Shown piece by piece: positions 32,565 to 41,386 of a DNA stretch of 47,363 nucleotides (its first letter is position 1; the number at the start of each line of letters is the position of its first letter). The DNA is from Allomuricauda sp. (GTDB lineage Bacteria > Bacteroidota > Bacteroidia > Flavobacteriales > Flavobacteriaceae). The stretch covers positions 1 to 47,363 of the forward strand of contig NZ_JANQIH010000228.1 of NCBI RefSeq assembly GCF_028282265.1, read 5' to 3'. Under the pieces are notes generated by a model. The model made no database searches. It was not told the DNA's origin and was given only the letters and a program-made list of their open reading frames with translations. The translations under genes and the position numbers were made by a program.

Positions 32565-32759
32565 CTAAGGTTTCTTTTTTATATCCTCGGTATCCCCTTC
32601 ACTACCTTGGCCATCCGGAGTTTTCTTTATGTCCTCGGTATCGCCTTCAGTGCTTTTTTCATAAATCCCCTGATTTTCGGAAAAATCCTCGCTATCACAA
32701 GAAGTCATAAATAAACCTGTGATAAATGCTAAGGTCAACACATGCTTTAGATGTCTCAT
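32565..32759 (-). CDS. small repeat-containing lipoprotein
   Basis: A 64-aa protein with a lipoprotein signal (HVLTLAFITGLFMTSC, cysteine near residue 21). The mature part of about 43 residues is acidic and holds two copies of EGDTEDIKK separated by a short GQGS linker. An internal repeat in such a small lipoprotein suggests a flexible surface peptide or a ligand. It lies immediately upstream of the TPR sensor kinase on the same strand, separated by a strong terminator, and may be the signal or modulator of that kinase. No family recognised. Confidence 0.78.
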   Translation of the reverse strand: MRHLKHVLTLAFITGLFMTSCDSEDFSENQGIYEKSTEGDTEDIKKTPDGQGSEGDTEDIKKKP

Positions 32760-32943
32760 CTTAAATAAATTTTTTGTTACTAATTCGTTTAAAATGAGAG
32801 GCCTCTCTTATTGTAATTATCTTGTAATTAAAGTTTAAAGAGTAATTACATTGCTAAACTACGAGGTGTGGTCAAGGGTGAAAACTCTAATCCAATGACG
32901 GTGATGAATCTCGAAACTTTAACTTTTTACGTACTTTTCACCT

Positions 32944-33792
32944 ATGGGCAAAATGAAAGAGCAGAATGAGATTTATGTAAAGGAAGTAATGGAGCATTAC
33001 TTTTCTACCTACGGTGGAAGTTTAATAGATACCTATTTGAGGGAACCTAGCCGGGATAATATAAAAACAGCTGCGCTACGAGTTATTACTTTGAAAGGAA
33101 GACATATTGGACTGGATTCAAGAACCTTAAGGAATTTTTTGAACTATGAAAGAAATGGAAAAAAATATAAGCCTATAGAAGCCAAGGATTTTGAACAGCT
33201 GCTTTATGAATACGCTAAGTATGAAAGGGTTAGTAAATTCGTAAGGGCGTATGACAAAAGTCCAGATGCGCGTACAAGTTTGGTAAACGTTGAGTTTCTG
33301 GCATGGCTTATCGGATTTGAACCAAGACCCTGCAGTTACCATGAACAAATAAGGGAAGAAGCTAAAATAGCATCTTTTGAACCTGAAGAGGGCGAACATC
33401 CAAAACAAGCAGGTCTAGCAGAAGCAATCTTCAAAAATGTAGGTTTGTTGGAAACCTTTTTGCACCATACTTTAGATGAACTTGTTGACGCCTATGGTTT
33501 GGACAAAAATGAAGCATTTATACGTTTGCGTACGGAAGTGGGGGACGATTTTTTACTCTTAAATTTATGCATCGCTTTTATACAGCAAAAACTAAAGTCA
33601 CAAAGGGGAAAGAAACGACAAATGGATTGGGCAGAAAGGAATTTTGGCGCCTTTGGATTGGTTTTTTTTGCCGTTGGGCCACGCGAAAAAGGCATGGAGT
33701 CCTTTTTTAGTGAGGTACATAAGGACCTTATCGATTTTGGTATTGATGATTTACTTGACGACGATTTGGACGACGGTACCGAAGATATTTAG
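32944..33792 (+). CDS. cytosolic hypothetical protein with acidic tail
   Basis: A 282-aa protein without signal peptide or membrane helices. It is mostly helical; the first 130 residues are basic (KTAALRVITLKGRHIGLDSRTLRNFL) and the last 20 are strongly acidic (DDLLDDDLDDGTEDI). The basic-then-acidic layout might bind nucleic acid or a partner, but I recognise no domain. It is divergent from the system B lipoprotein gene and convergent with the CHASE2 gene, with stops only 2 nt apart, so the two transcripts must overlap. Assignment to either system is uncertain. Confidence 0.7.
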   Translation: MGKMKEQNEIYVKEVMEHYFSTYGGSLIDTYLREPSRDNIKTAALRVITLKGRHIGLDSRTLRNFLNYERNGKKYKPIEAKDFEQLLYEYAKYERVSKFVRAYDKSPDARTSLVNVEFLAWLIGFEPRPCSYHEQIREEAKIASFEPEEGEHPKQAGLAEAIFKNVGLLETFLHHTLDELVDAYGLDKNEAFIRLRTEVGDDFLLLNLCIAFIQQKLKSQRGKKRQMDWAERNFGAFGLVFFAVGPREKGMESFFSEVHKDLIDFGIDDLLDDDLDDGTEDI

Positions 33793-33794
33793 CA

Positions 33795-34964
33795 TTACCG
33801 GATATTCAGTCTTTTCTGAATTCTCCTGAGATGAAATCGTCGATTTATAACAAGATTTTCCAAATAAAAAAACATTCCCATATAAATCAGATTGAGATTA
33901 TTGTGGAAAACCACATAGAAAACCAAGGAGATCATGATAAAACTTAGAATGTATCCTGCCCCGCCTATAAAAACCCCCATCAAAGGTAATTTGAAAATAG
34001 ATTTTTGGAATCGGTTCTGAGGTTGTGCTACCAAGTAGGAAAAAAAGGCAAATACGATACATAACGTTACCAAAAAGGGGATGCTAAATCCATTTCTTCC
34101 ATTGTGAATAGACAAATAAGTATTGGCCAGAAAAATCGCCGTGGGGGTTTGGCTATTGTAAAGTGTTCTTTTAGTATTGTTATCAAGATTGTCGATGATA
34201 ATTATTTTATCCTGCACCATCTTCATGAAACGTTCATTGGACAAGTCTTTGTCCGTTAAAAAACCTAAAGTAAAATGGGCAACCTCATCGGCATGCACGA
34301 ATTCTTCCAACGAAAAATCATTAAAGATACTTTGGTTACCAAGATGGCTAACGAAGTTACCGGGAACTGTGGTGTCCCCGAGCATGTGTTCAGCCATCAA
34401 TAGGGGTAACGATTTTAGTATCGTATTTTCATTTTTTTCAAAGAGTCGAAATTTGCTAACCGTTCCCGCGCTTGTATAGATTTCCGTTAAGCCTGAGGGT
34501 AATCCTTTAAAAATAGGCCGAACTACCATAGAATCCCTTCCCTGGGCTACCAACAAATCCTTCGAACGTTGCATCTCGCTTGTTAGGGCTTCATCTACAG
34601 GGGAGTCCTGGTCAAAAAGAAGATTGCAGACAACCAGATTATGGTTCTGGGCTTTGTTAAGACGTTTAAAGAATTCGGCCAGCTTACCTCGGTCTGTGAT
34701 AGCGATATTGCCAGATACATGACGTTGGTTTTTACCTGGAATTCGTTTTTCTACCAACATTAGGTCTTCACTAGTATCCACAATCAAAAAGTCATTAGCA
34801 AGATTTTTGGAAAAATCCGGATTGAACAATTTGTTGAAATGTGGACCCAAATAGAACAGGGTATTGGTATCACCTGGAAGGAGATGGCTGCGCTGCAGGA
34901 CAAAAAAAAGCAAAGTAGCAATGAGTGTATTCGCACAACAGAACCAAAGTATTCGTTTTTTCAT
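33795..34964 (-). CDS. CHASE2-domain membrane sensor protein
   Basis: A 389-aa protein. A first membrane helix (about 5-24, WFCCANTLIATLLFFVLQ) is followed by an extracytoplasmic domain to about 290 with CHASE2 features: FLIVDTSED early, DRGKLAEFFKRLNKAQNH, VVCNLLFDQDSP, and late KIIIIDN...TPTAIFLANTYLSIHNG. Three helices follow (about 300-370), the usual CHASE2 end, then a short basic tail. Classical CHASE2 proteins carry a cyclase or kinase after the helices; none is present, so the signal must pass to another protein. The start directly abuts the stop of the FecR-like gene, and the CHAT gene is divergent. Confidence 0.8.
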   Translation of the reverse strand: MKKRILWFCCANTLIATLLFFVLQRSHLLPGDTNTLFYLGPHFNKLFNPDFSKNLANDFLIVDTSEDLMLVEKRIPGKNQRHVSGNIAITDRGKLAEFFKRLNKAQNHNLVVCNLLFDQDSPVDEALTSEMQRSKDLLVAQGRDSMVVRPIFKGLPSGLTEIYTSAGTVSKFRLFEKNENTILKSLPLLMAEHMLGDTTVPGNFVSHLGNQSIFNDFSLEEFVHADEVAHFTLGFLTDKDLSNERFMKMVQDKIIIIDNLDNNTKRTLYNSQTPTAIFLANTYLSIHNGRNGFSIPFLVTLCIVFAFFSYLVAQPQNRFQKSIFKLPLMGVFIGGAGYILSFIMISLVFYVVFHNNLNLIYMGMFFYLENLVINRRFHLRRIQKRLNIR

Positions 34965-35756
34965 CTACTTCAGGATAAAATCTTCGAGGGTAATCGCTTC
35001 GCCGTAATACTCCTTGATAAAACGAGATAGGCGTATTTGGGTTTGATTGTCATCAAATCCAAACTCGTGGTATTTTTTTTTGAGGAAATTCAATTCTTCT
35101 CGGATTTCGATGAAGTGGGAAAATTGCAAATATATCTCAGTAAAATAGGTTACTGCCTTTTGGGGCTTGTCCCGGTATCCAATCTGCCCATAGGAATTAT
35201 GTTGGGTATGGGCCAGCGCATCACCAAACAACGTATTGTCAAGGACGATGTACGTTTCTTCACCCGGTTTTGTTTCCCGTACTTGTCTTACTCCCTTAGA
35301 ATTCTCCCAGGAAAAGAAATATGGGGTTTTAGAAGTATAAGCCTTTTGCGAAACTTGAAGTTTTTCGGTATTCATCAAGGAACCTTCCTTAATGAAAAGT
35401 TGTACTACTTCGAAGTCGTCCCCGCGGGATGAAAATGGTTCTCGCACGGCCGAAAAAAAAAGGTCGAGGAGCACACTTAGGGCACCCTTTTTCACCGTTG
35501 CCTTTTTATAAGGGTAAATAAGGGTGTCGTTCCCTAAAGGATCCATTACCCTTACTTCATCAAGACTGCTGGAAAAATGCAGCACCTCATTTGTCTTGAT
35601 CATGTCGAATTTCTTCAAAGGAATACTATCTACTCCATAAGTAATTTTGCCATGCCATGAAATCACGGTGTACGGTCCTTCCGATTTTTGCGAGGACCCA
35701 TAAAGGCATGATAGGAAGAAAAATGTTGTAGAACAGATGTTTAAGATGAAACGCAT
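34965..35756 (-). CDS. exported FecR-like domain protein, CHAT-associated
   Basis: A 263-aa protein with a signal peptide (LNICSTTFFFLSCLYGSSQ). Residues 28-90 (YTVISWHGKITYG...PLKKFDMIKTNEVLHFSS) have the short-strand pattern of FecR-type domains. The C-terminal 60 residues are helical (FIEIREELNFLKKKYHEFGF). FecR-like exported proteins together with CHASE2 and CHAT are a known genomic combination, which supports the call. It lies in one operon with the CHASE2 gene (no spacing) and is divergent from the CHAT gene across an 88-nt shared promoter region. Confidence 0.65.
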   Translation of the reverse strand: MRFILNICSTTFFFLSCLYGSSQKSEGPYTVISWHGKITYGVDSIPLKKFDMIKTNEVLHFSSSLDEVRVMDPLGNDTLIYPYKKATVKKGALSVLLDLFFSAVREPFSSRGDDFEVVQLFIKEGSLMNTEKLQVSQKAYTSKTPYFFSWENSKGVRQVRETKPGEETYIVLDNTLFGDALAHTQHNSYGQIGYRDKPQKAVTYFTEIYLQFSHFIEIREELNFLKKKYHEFGFDDNQTQIRLSRFIKEYYGEAITLEDFILK

Positions 35757-35844
35757 AGGGAATTTGGTTGGATTTGTTTACCTTCAATTTGCAATTTACA
35801 TTGCATTATCCTTCCCTCCAATTAGATAGAAGAATTATACACGT

Positions 35845-38800
35845 ATGAGATCAGTGAATTACATGGATTGTTTTTGCCCTTTGTCAAAAACGAAGGGAAG
35901 CATAGTACCTTTTTGGGTTATTTGTTTGGTTTTTTGCCATTTAAGTTTCGGGCAAGAGCCATTGGAACAAGCTATTTATCAACAACCTGTGTACAAGTTG
36001 CCCTTGATGTTACAGGATGCGGACAAGACCATTCGTGTCGGTAAAACTGCAGATGGAATCGCGATTTTGCAAAAAATTAGAGAAGATATCACTTCACTTG
36101 CCCCAAAAGAGCAAGAAGCCATGTACGCCTATTACACCTATTCTATAAGTTCTGAGGTTAGGGCTTATCTAAAATTGAATCAGCTTCAAAAGGGTCTGGA
36201 AACCGCTTTCAAAGGAACAAAGGGTTTTCTAAAGCTTTATCCCAAAAAAAGGTCACGCACTTTTTTTCTCTCACAGCTAAAGTTGGTCATTTCACCAAGA
36301 AAAAAAGGAGATACCGAATTGAAGCTGTATCTGGATTACCTAGAAAGGATCAATGCGCTTATCCCTGGGGATTGGAGTAGTTATTATCGTTTGGATACGG
36401 AAATTGAAACGGTGAAGAGATGGCTGGACCCGAATGCTCAGGTTTATCAAAGTTCAATAACAAATACAAGGTACATTGGTAGCCAATCCACAGGTTACAC
36501 CAAAAAAGCAGATAGCACCACAGTTAAAAAAAAGAAGGAACTTAAAGATGCCATTCGCACATACTACGCCCTTGAAGAACCCAAAACTACCGAAGAAAAG
36601 AAGAAACTACGGCAACTGACTGTACAAATGCAGTATGATATGAGCGGTCTCCACAGGCTAGTAAAGGAAAATAGGACGAGGGAGGCTAAAGAACTGATCA
36701 AAAAAATAAAGAACAACTATAAAACCATTGACGCTAGCTTTCAACGGCGACTTGCTGGAAGTTACAGTTACGCATTGACCAAAAAGCTGATGATACACCA
36801 AAAAGAGGAGGGTGTCGCTGCCGCACTGGATATGGCTCTTAAAGAAGCGGCCCTGTTGTCCTCTATTACCCAAGATGCACCTGCAGTGGATGTTATCTTA
36901 AAGGGAATCTTGGATTTTGTGCGAAAACGGCGCAATACCGTAAACAATGAGATGCTTTGGAAGACGCTTGAATCCCTTAGAACTGTGAGTGTGTATGAGC
37001 ATCCTTTTAGTGTTTCATCTCAGATTGATAAGGAAATCGAAACATTAAGGGAATCCCAAAATCCAGATGCTAAACGGAGACGTTCCTTTGGTTATCCTGC
37101 TTCCGAACCTTTGGATATAACGGCTATGGTGGATGAAGGATTAAAGTATACTTCGCTCTTTAACAAAGCCTATGGTATTTCGGAGAACATGGATATGTCC
37201 GAATTTTCTGGAAAGGACATCAAAATGAACGAAAGTTTAATAGATAGCCTACATCAAAACGGCATTTTTTCATCGATGACCGAGGAACAGGTACAATACT
37301 TCAAAGATATTGATGACTATCTGGAAATCTTTGTTCGCTCGGATTCCATGTTGGTAAACAAAGTTATAGACAAAACCCAAGCAAAACTTAAACAACTGGA
37401 CTCTATGGGAAGGAAGAACTCCAATCTCTATAGATGGGAGCAACTCCATTTAGCTACATTCAACCTCTTGAGTGGCAGTTTGGACGAGGACCCAATCAAT
37501 TTCGAAGATTGGGTGCAAAACATTTCACCAAAAACCTTCTCCGAAGACGAGGTTAATAACTTATCGAACATCCGCGAAAAACTGGGACAAGTGTTTCAGG
37601 CAAACTATTACTATTGGATGTTTCACTTTCAAAAAGGGGAGTATGAAAAAGCGCTGGAATATGGTTTGAAGTTAGCCCAAGACGAACAAAATATTTTGGG
37701 TTCCTTGATACTTCCCATCAACTATATGTGCCTAGGAGATTATGACAAAGCGGAGTACTGGTACACCAAGGCTATCCGTCATTATCAAAGTAAGGAAGGA
37801 ACGGAATACAGCGTTTTGTTGTCTAGGCTGGGTTTGGTAACCGCGTTGTACGGCAACGGTAAGTACGAGGAGGCTATTGCACTTTGTGACAACGTTTCTT
37901 CGCAGGCCCAACATCTGGTTTCGCGAGAAACCGATTCGGTCCAAAAACGACTTTATAACAACCTAAATAACTATTTTAGACCCACTTTGGCCTTTTCGCA
38001 GGCTAAACTGGGATACACCCAAAAGGCGGATTCGACCCTGTTGATGAATCTAAAACAAATTAATCAACTGCAGTTAAGTTCTACAATTTATGGAATGGAT
38101 GCTTCGTTACAAAATCAATTCAACAACCCTTCCTTTCTTTATGATTATGTTTCCAATGCATGGGAAGTACCGTTTATTTATCTCTCGGAAACGGAGAGTA
38201 CCTCCCGTGAAATAATGGCAGAAGCCTATAACACTGCACTTGTTTTGAAGGAATTGTTCCTGAATTCCGATCTTACCTTAATAGAAAATGCCATAGAGAA
38301 TAGTGATTCGGATATTCAACGCATTCACAAGAGTTGGATTGATGCAAGAGAACAAGCTTCGGACATCAATTTTAAAAACCGTGCGGAAAAATTGGACTAC
38401 GCCAGTTTCTTCAGAAGAGAACTGGAACAAAAATTGGGGGATAAGGATTTGATCAATGGTGCGAACTGGAAAAAGGTACAAAATGCATTGGGTCCCAATG
38501 AGGCGGCCATTGAATTTGTTAATTACGGAGACTTCGCCTTCGGCAACTTGAAGAAAAAAGATTATTATGCGGCCTTACTTGTTACCAAGAGCTCCAAATA
38601 TCCGCAGTTTATACCACTGTTCAAGGAAGACAAACTGAAAGCAATCCTTAAAATATTGGAAACCAAGAGGGATACAAAATCCAGAATAGAGGGACTGTAT
38701 GAACAAAAAGGGGCTCAATTGTACTCGATGATATGGAAGCCGTTGGAAGGCTATTTAAATCAATCTAGAACAGTTTATTATTCGCCTTCCGGCCTTCTAC

Positions 38801-39696
38801 ACGGCATTTCCTTTTCGGCACTGGTGAGTGCCGACGACGGAACCTATCTAGGAAATGTGTTGGACTTGGTGCAGCTTTCCTCTACCAAGAACCTGTTAAA
38901 TAAAAAATTAATGTTGAAGGATATTGCCAGTACAGTACTCTTTGGAGGTTTGGAATATGATTTTGACAAGAGTGTAAAGCAACATATTGAAGAAACTTGG
39001 AATCAGGAACGTAAAAAAGGAAAGCTGAGATGGAAACCGTTACCGGGTGCGCTAGAGGAAATTTCCGCAATCCGGCAAATCATGCAAAGTAATGGAATCG
39101 CATCGTTTACTTATTCGGGTGAGAAAGGGCTCGAAGATGATTTTTATAAGTCCCTTACCGAAAGGAAACCGGATATTTTACATATAGCTACACATGGGTT
39201 TTATGAAAAACCAGTTGAAACCGCTAGTTTCCTGCCAACAAGTAGCGGTGCAATGCGTAAAATAAGGGATGAAGATGATGCAATGAACCATTCTGGGATT
39301 GTCTTTACGGGGGCCAATCACTTTTGGAAAAAGGGGGAGAAAATACGCGCTGATCTAGAAGATGGTATCGTTACAGGTAACGAACTAGCAAGCCTTGATT
39401 TAAGGGACACGGAGCTAGTAGTGCTCTCGGCCTGTGATACCGGTATAGGTAAAGTGAACGGAAACGAAGGGGTCTTTGGGCTACAGCGGGGGTTAAAGTT
39501 AGCAGGGGCAAAAAGACTGTTGGTCTCGCTCTGGAAAGTGGACGATAAGGTTACCAAGGAATATATGGAAGCTTTTTATGATTGTTTAATAAATAAAAAA
39601 TATTCGATAGCAAAAGCGCAGATTACCACTCAGGAATATATAAGGGAAAAATATCCGGACCCCTACTATTGGGCGGCTTTTGTCTTGATTTTATAA
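35845..39696 (+). CDS. TPR-CHAT domain (caspase-like) protein, exported
   Basis: A 1283-aa protein. The N-terminus (SIVPFWVICLVFCHLSFGQ) is a signal peptide with a long lead; an ATG at 35863 gives a shorter one. Residues 40-830 are helical repeats, many TPR-like (EKALEYGLKLAQDE, ALYGNGKYEEAIALCD). The C-terminal CHAT domain (about 900-1283) has the catalytic His1117 in HIATHGF and Cys1197 in LSACDTG, followed by the typical GLQRGLKLAGAKRLLVSLWKVDD and ending YYWAAFVLIL. CHAT domains are caspase-like cysteine peptidases, here with an intact dyad. With its FecR-like and CHASE2 neighbours it suggests an envelope-located proteolytic response to an unknown cue. Confidence 0.93.
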   Translation: MRSVNYMDCFCPLSKTKGSIVPFWVICLVFCHLSFGQEPLEQAIYQQPVYKLPLMLQDADKTIRVGKTADGIAILQKIREDITSLAPKEQEAMYAYYTYSISSEVRAYLKLNQLQKGLETAFKGTKGFLKLYPKKRSRTFFLSQLKLVISPRKKGDTELKLYLDYLERINALIPGDWSSYYRLDTEIETVKRWLDPNAQVYQSSITNTRYIGSQSTGYTKKADSTTVKKKKELKDAIRTYYALEEPKTTEEKKKLRQLTVQMQYDMSGLHRLVKENRTREAKELIKKIKNNYKTIDASFQRRLAGSYSYALTKKLMIHQKEEGVAAALDMALKEAALLSSITQDAPAVDVILKGILDFVRKRRNTVNNEMLWKTLESLRTVSVYEHPFSVSSQIDKEIETLRESQNPDAKRRRSFGYPASEPLDITAMVDEGLKYTSLFNKAYGISENMDMSEFSGKDIKMNESLIDSLHQNGIFSSMTEEQVQYFKDIDDYLEIFVRSDSMLVNKVIDKTQAKLKQLDSMGRKNSNLYRWEQLHLATFNLLSGSLDEDPINFEDWVQNISPKTFSEDEVNNLSNIREKLGQVFQANYYYWMFHFQKGEYEKALEYGLKLAQDEQNILGSLILPINYMCLGDYDKAEYWYTKAIRHYQSKEGTEYSVLLSRLGLVTALYGNGKYEEAIALCDNVSSQAQHLVSRETDSVQKRLYNNLNNYFRPTLAFSQAKLGYTQKADSTLLMNLKQINQLQLSSTIYGMDASLQNQFNNPSFLYDYVSNAWEVPFIYLSETESTSREIMAEAYNTALVLKELFLNSDLTLIENAIENSDSDIQRIHKSWIDAREQASDINFKNRAEKLDYASFFRRELEQKLGDKDLINGANWKKVQNALGPNEAAIEFVNYGDFAFGNLKKKDYYAALLVTKSSKYPQFIPLFKEDKLKAILKILETKRDTKSRIEGLYEQKGAQLYSMIWKPLEGYLNQSRTVYYSPSGLLHGISFSALVSADDGTYLGNVLDLVQLSSTKNLLNKKLMLKDIASTVLFGGLEYDFDKSVKQHIEETWNQERKKGKLRWKPLPGALEEISAIRQIMQSNGIASFTYSGEKGLEDDFYKSLTERKPDILHIATHGFYEKPVETASFLPTSSGAMRKIRDEDDAMNHSGIVFTGANHFWKKGEKIRADLEDGIVTGNELASLDLRDTELVVLSACDTGIGKVNGNEGVFGLQRGLKLAGAKRLLVSLWKVDDKVTKEYMEAFYDCLINKKYSIAKAQITTQEYIREKYPDPYYWAAFVLIL

Positions 39697-39733
39697 ACGG
39701 AATTAGATTGTTTAAACAGAAAAACATTTTTTA

Positions 39734-39845
39734 GTATAAAGACCAGAACCTAAATTCTAAATAGCTTATTTTATCGATATTTCAATGTCTTCACATTTTT
39801 GTGCTTACCGAATAGGTAGACTTTTCCCAAGAAACGGTTTGATTA
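39734..39845 (+). repeat. dispersed intergenic repeat R6
   Basis: The left end GTATAAAGACCAGAACCTAAATTCTA is close to R1 and R5. The right part CATTTTTGTGCTTACCGAATAGGTAGACTTTT has the ACC-GAAT-AGGT hairpin. It lies between the convergent ends of the CHAT gene and mcrC. Nothing else is seen in 39846-40018 except a CATACAC segment that may belong to the last cassette-end element. Confidence 0.62.
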
Positions 39846-40018
39846 TTAATATATTCCTTTTTCAAATATGAAATAGTAACATTTTTATATTGCGGGATTA
39901 GTATTCGGCGAATGTGTTTAATGGCAGTGTATGGTTCCCAAAAAATGGAAGCGTTGAAAAATAAAGATCATGGTTTAGATTTGAGAGAACGGTCTCGTAT
40001 ATGGTGCGTTTTAATGCG

Positions 40019-41386
40019 CTATACACATGTTGGCGCCAGTATTTTTTCTAATTTATTTTTCAATTCATCTTTTGTTGATGCGAATAACTTGGATAGTTCA
40101 CTTTTGGGCTCTAAATCTAATTCGAGTAACTCATGATTAATTATTGGAAGTTGAAATGCTTTAATCGATATTTCTTTTCCAGCTGCTAGAGCATCCTTTA
40201 TCGTTAATTCTGTTTGTTGTTCCTGACCTTGCTTAATTGTGTTTGGATAAAACAATATGATTTCAGCAACTTCAAATCTAACAGCATAAGCGAGCATTTG
40301 ATATAGATCGCTTTGAGAAATTCCTTTTTTAGGGTCTTTTTCATCTGAATAAACAATCTTGTATTTAGTGTCTGCAATCAGAGTTTTTTGATCAGTTTTA
40401 AGCCATAAATCAGGTTTTAAACTAAAGATTTTGTCCTCATCCAAATACGTATTACTTCTTTGAGACTTTGCCCCTACGTCTTCAAGTTCCTTATCTATGA
40501 AACCAAAAATGAAGTCTTCAAAAACATATTCCATTGGAAGCAGGAATGCGAAGAGTTTTAAGTCATTTTTATAGTCAAAAGAAACACAATTGGCAAGAAA
40601 CAACTGGCAATAATCACGGATGGTTTCAAACTCACCAAACATTGGGTTGAATGAGATTTTTGAACATTGTTCAGCAGTTGCTTTTTCTTCTGATACTTCA
40701 TCCAATATGAAAAGGATTTCTCGCAGATTCTTCTTGTTGTCCTGATTTGAGGAAACATTAAATAGGAGTGTAGTTACATACTTTATTATACGATTGAACT
40801 CATTGTCAAAAACGAAGGCATCATAGGTACAATTAAGTTTGTGCCATATACCTGTACTTAAGTTTTGGCTGATATATTCGTTTGTGTTTAAACGTCCTTT
40901 TATGTATGACAGCTCACGATTTACCTCTTCATACTGCTGATAGATTGAAGAATTTAAAAGTTCTCGAGTATATTTCGAAAAGAGGTAGATTAAAATTTCA
41001 AAAAAATCACTTTTTACACTTCCTAGTGAAGTTTGATAGTTTGGGAATTTAATTTTATGACAATAGCTTAACCACCAAAGAACATGGTTTTGAATTTGAT
41101 TTACTTCATTGGTTGAATATTCCTTTTCAGAGTCAAAAAATATTTTTGGTAATAGGTTTATTTTATTCCCTTCATAATGAATTACTCCAACATATTTGTT
41201 GGATTTTAACTGGTTTGATTTATGAATGAATTGAAGGAACCTTTGAGATTCTATTCTGTCATTACCATTTTCTGTATAGAAAGAGTTCTTCTCTCGGTTA
41301 TTCCAAATTTCATCAAGAAATCCTTCCAAGCCATCAAATGAAGCTTGAATATTGACTTTGTTTTGATATTCGAATAGGTTATTCAT
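40019..41386 (-). CDS. mcrC: McrC, nuclease subunit of a McrBC-type restriction system
   Basis: A 455-aa protein. The PD-(D/E)xK nuclease core is complete: Asp in LKPDLWLK (about 328), D-x-K in LIADTKYK (about 340-342) and a supporting QSDLYQMLAYA helix. This fits the McrBC 5-methylcytosine restriction enzyme nuclease subunit; the N-terminal half is the McrC interaction region with McrB. The start overlaps the mcrB stop by 8 nt. The last codons before TAG contain the left inverted repeat of this module (40029-40041). It cleaves modified or foreign DNA together with McrB. Confidence 0.93.
   Translation of the reverse strand: MNNLFEYQNKVNIQASFDGLEGFLDEIWNNREKNSFYTENGNDRIESQRFLQFIHKSNQLKSNKYVGVIHYEGNKINLLPKIFFDSEKEYSTNEVNQIQNHVLWWLSYCHKIKFPNYQTSLGSVKSDFFEILIYLFSKYTRELLNSSIYQQYEEVNRELSYIKGRLNTNEYISQNLSTGIWHKLNCTYDAFVFDNEFNRIIKYVTTLLFNVSSNQDNKKNLREILFILDEVSEEKATAEQCSKISFNPMFGEFETIRDYCQLFLANCVSFDYKNDLKLFAFLLPMEYVFEDFIFGFIDKELEDVGAKSQRSNTYLDEDKIFSLKPDLWLKTDQKTLIADTKYKIVYSDEKDPKKGISQSDLYQMLAYAVRFEVAEIILFYPNTIKQGQEQQTELTIKDALAAGKEISIKAFQLPIINHELLELDLEPKSELSKLFASTKDELKNKLEKILAPTCV
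40029..40041. repeat. left terminal inverted repeat of the mcrBC module
   Basis: GTTGGCGCCAGTA, matched by TATTGGTGCCAAC at 43978-43990 (11 of 13 identical when inverted). It overlaps the 3' codons of mcrC. In cassette terms it is the inverse core at the 3' end of the gene. Confidence 0.5.

Noticed and set aside
32590-32700. CRISPR-like repeat in the small lipoprotein gene region
   Set aside because: Only two copies, coding for an in-frame EGDTEDIKK repeat; no CRISPR array or cas gene anywhere in the window.
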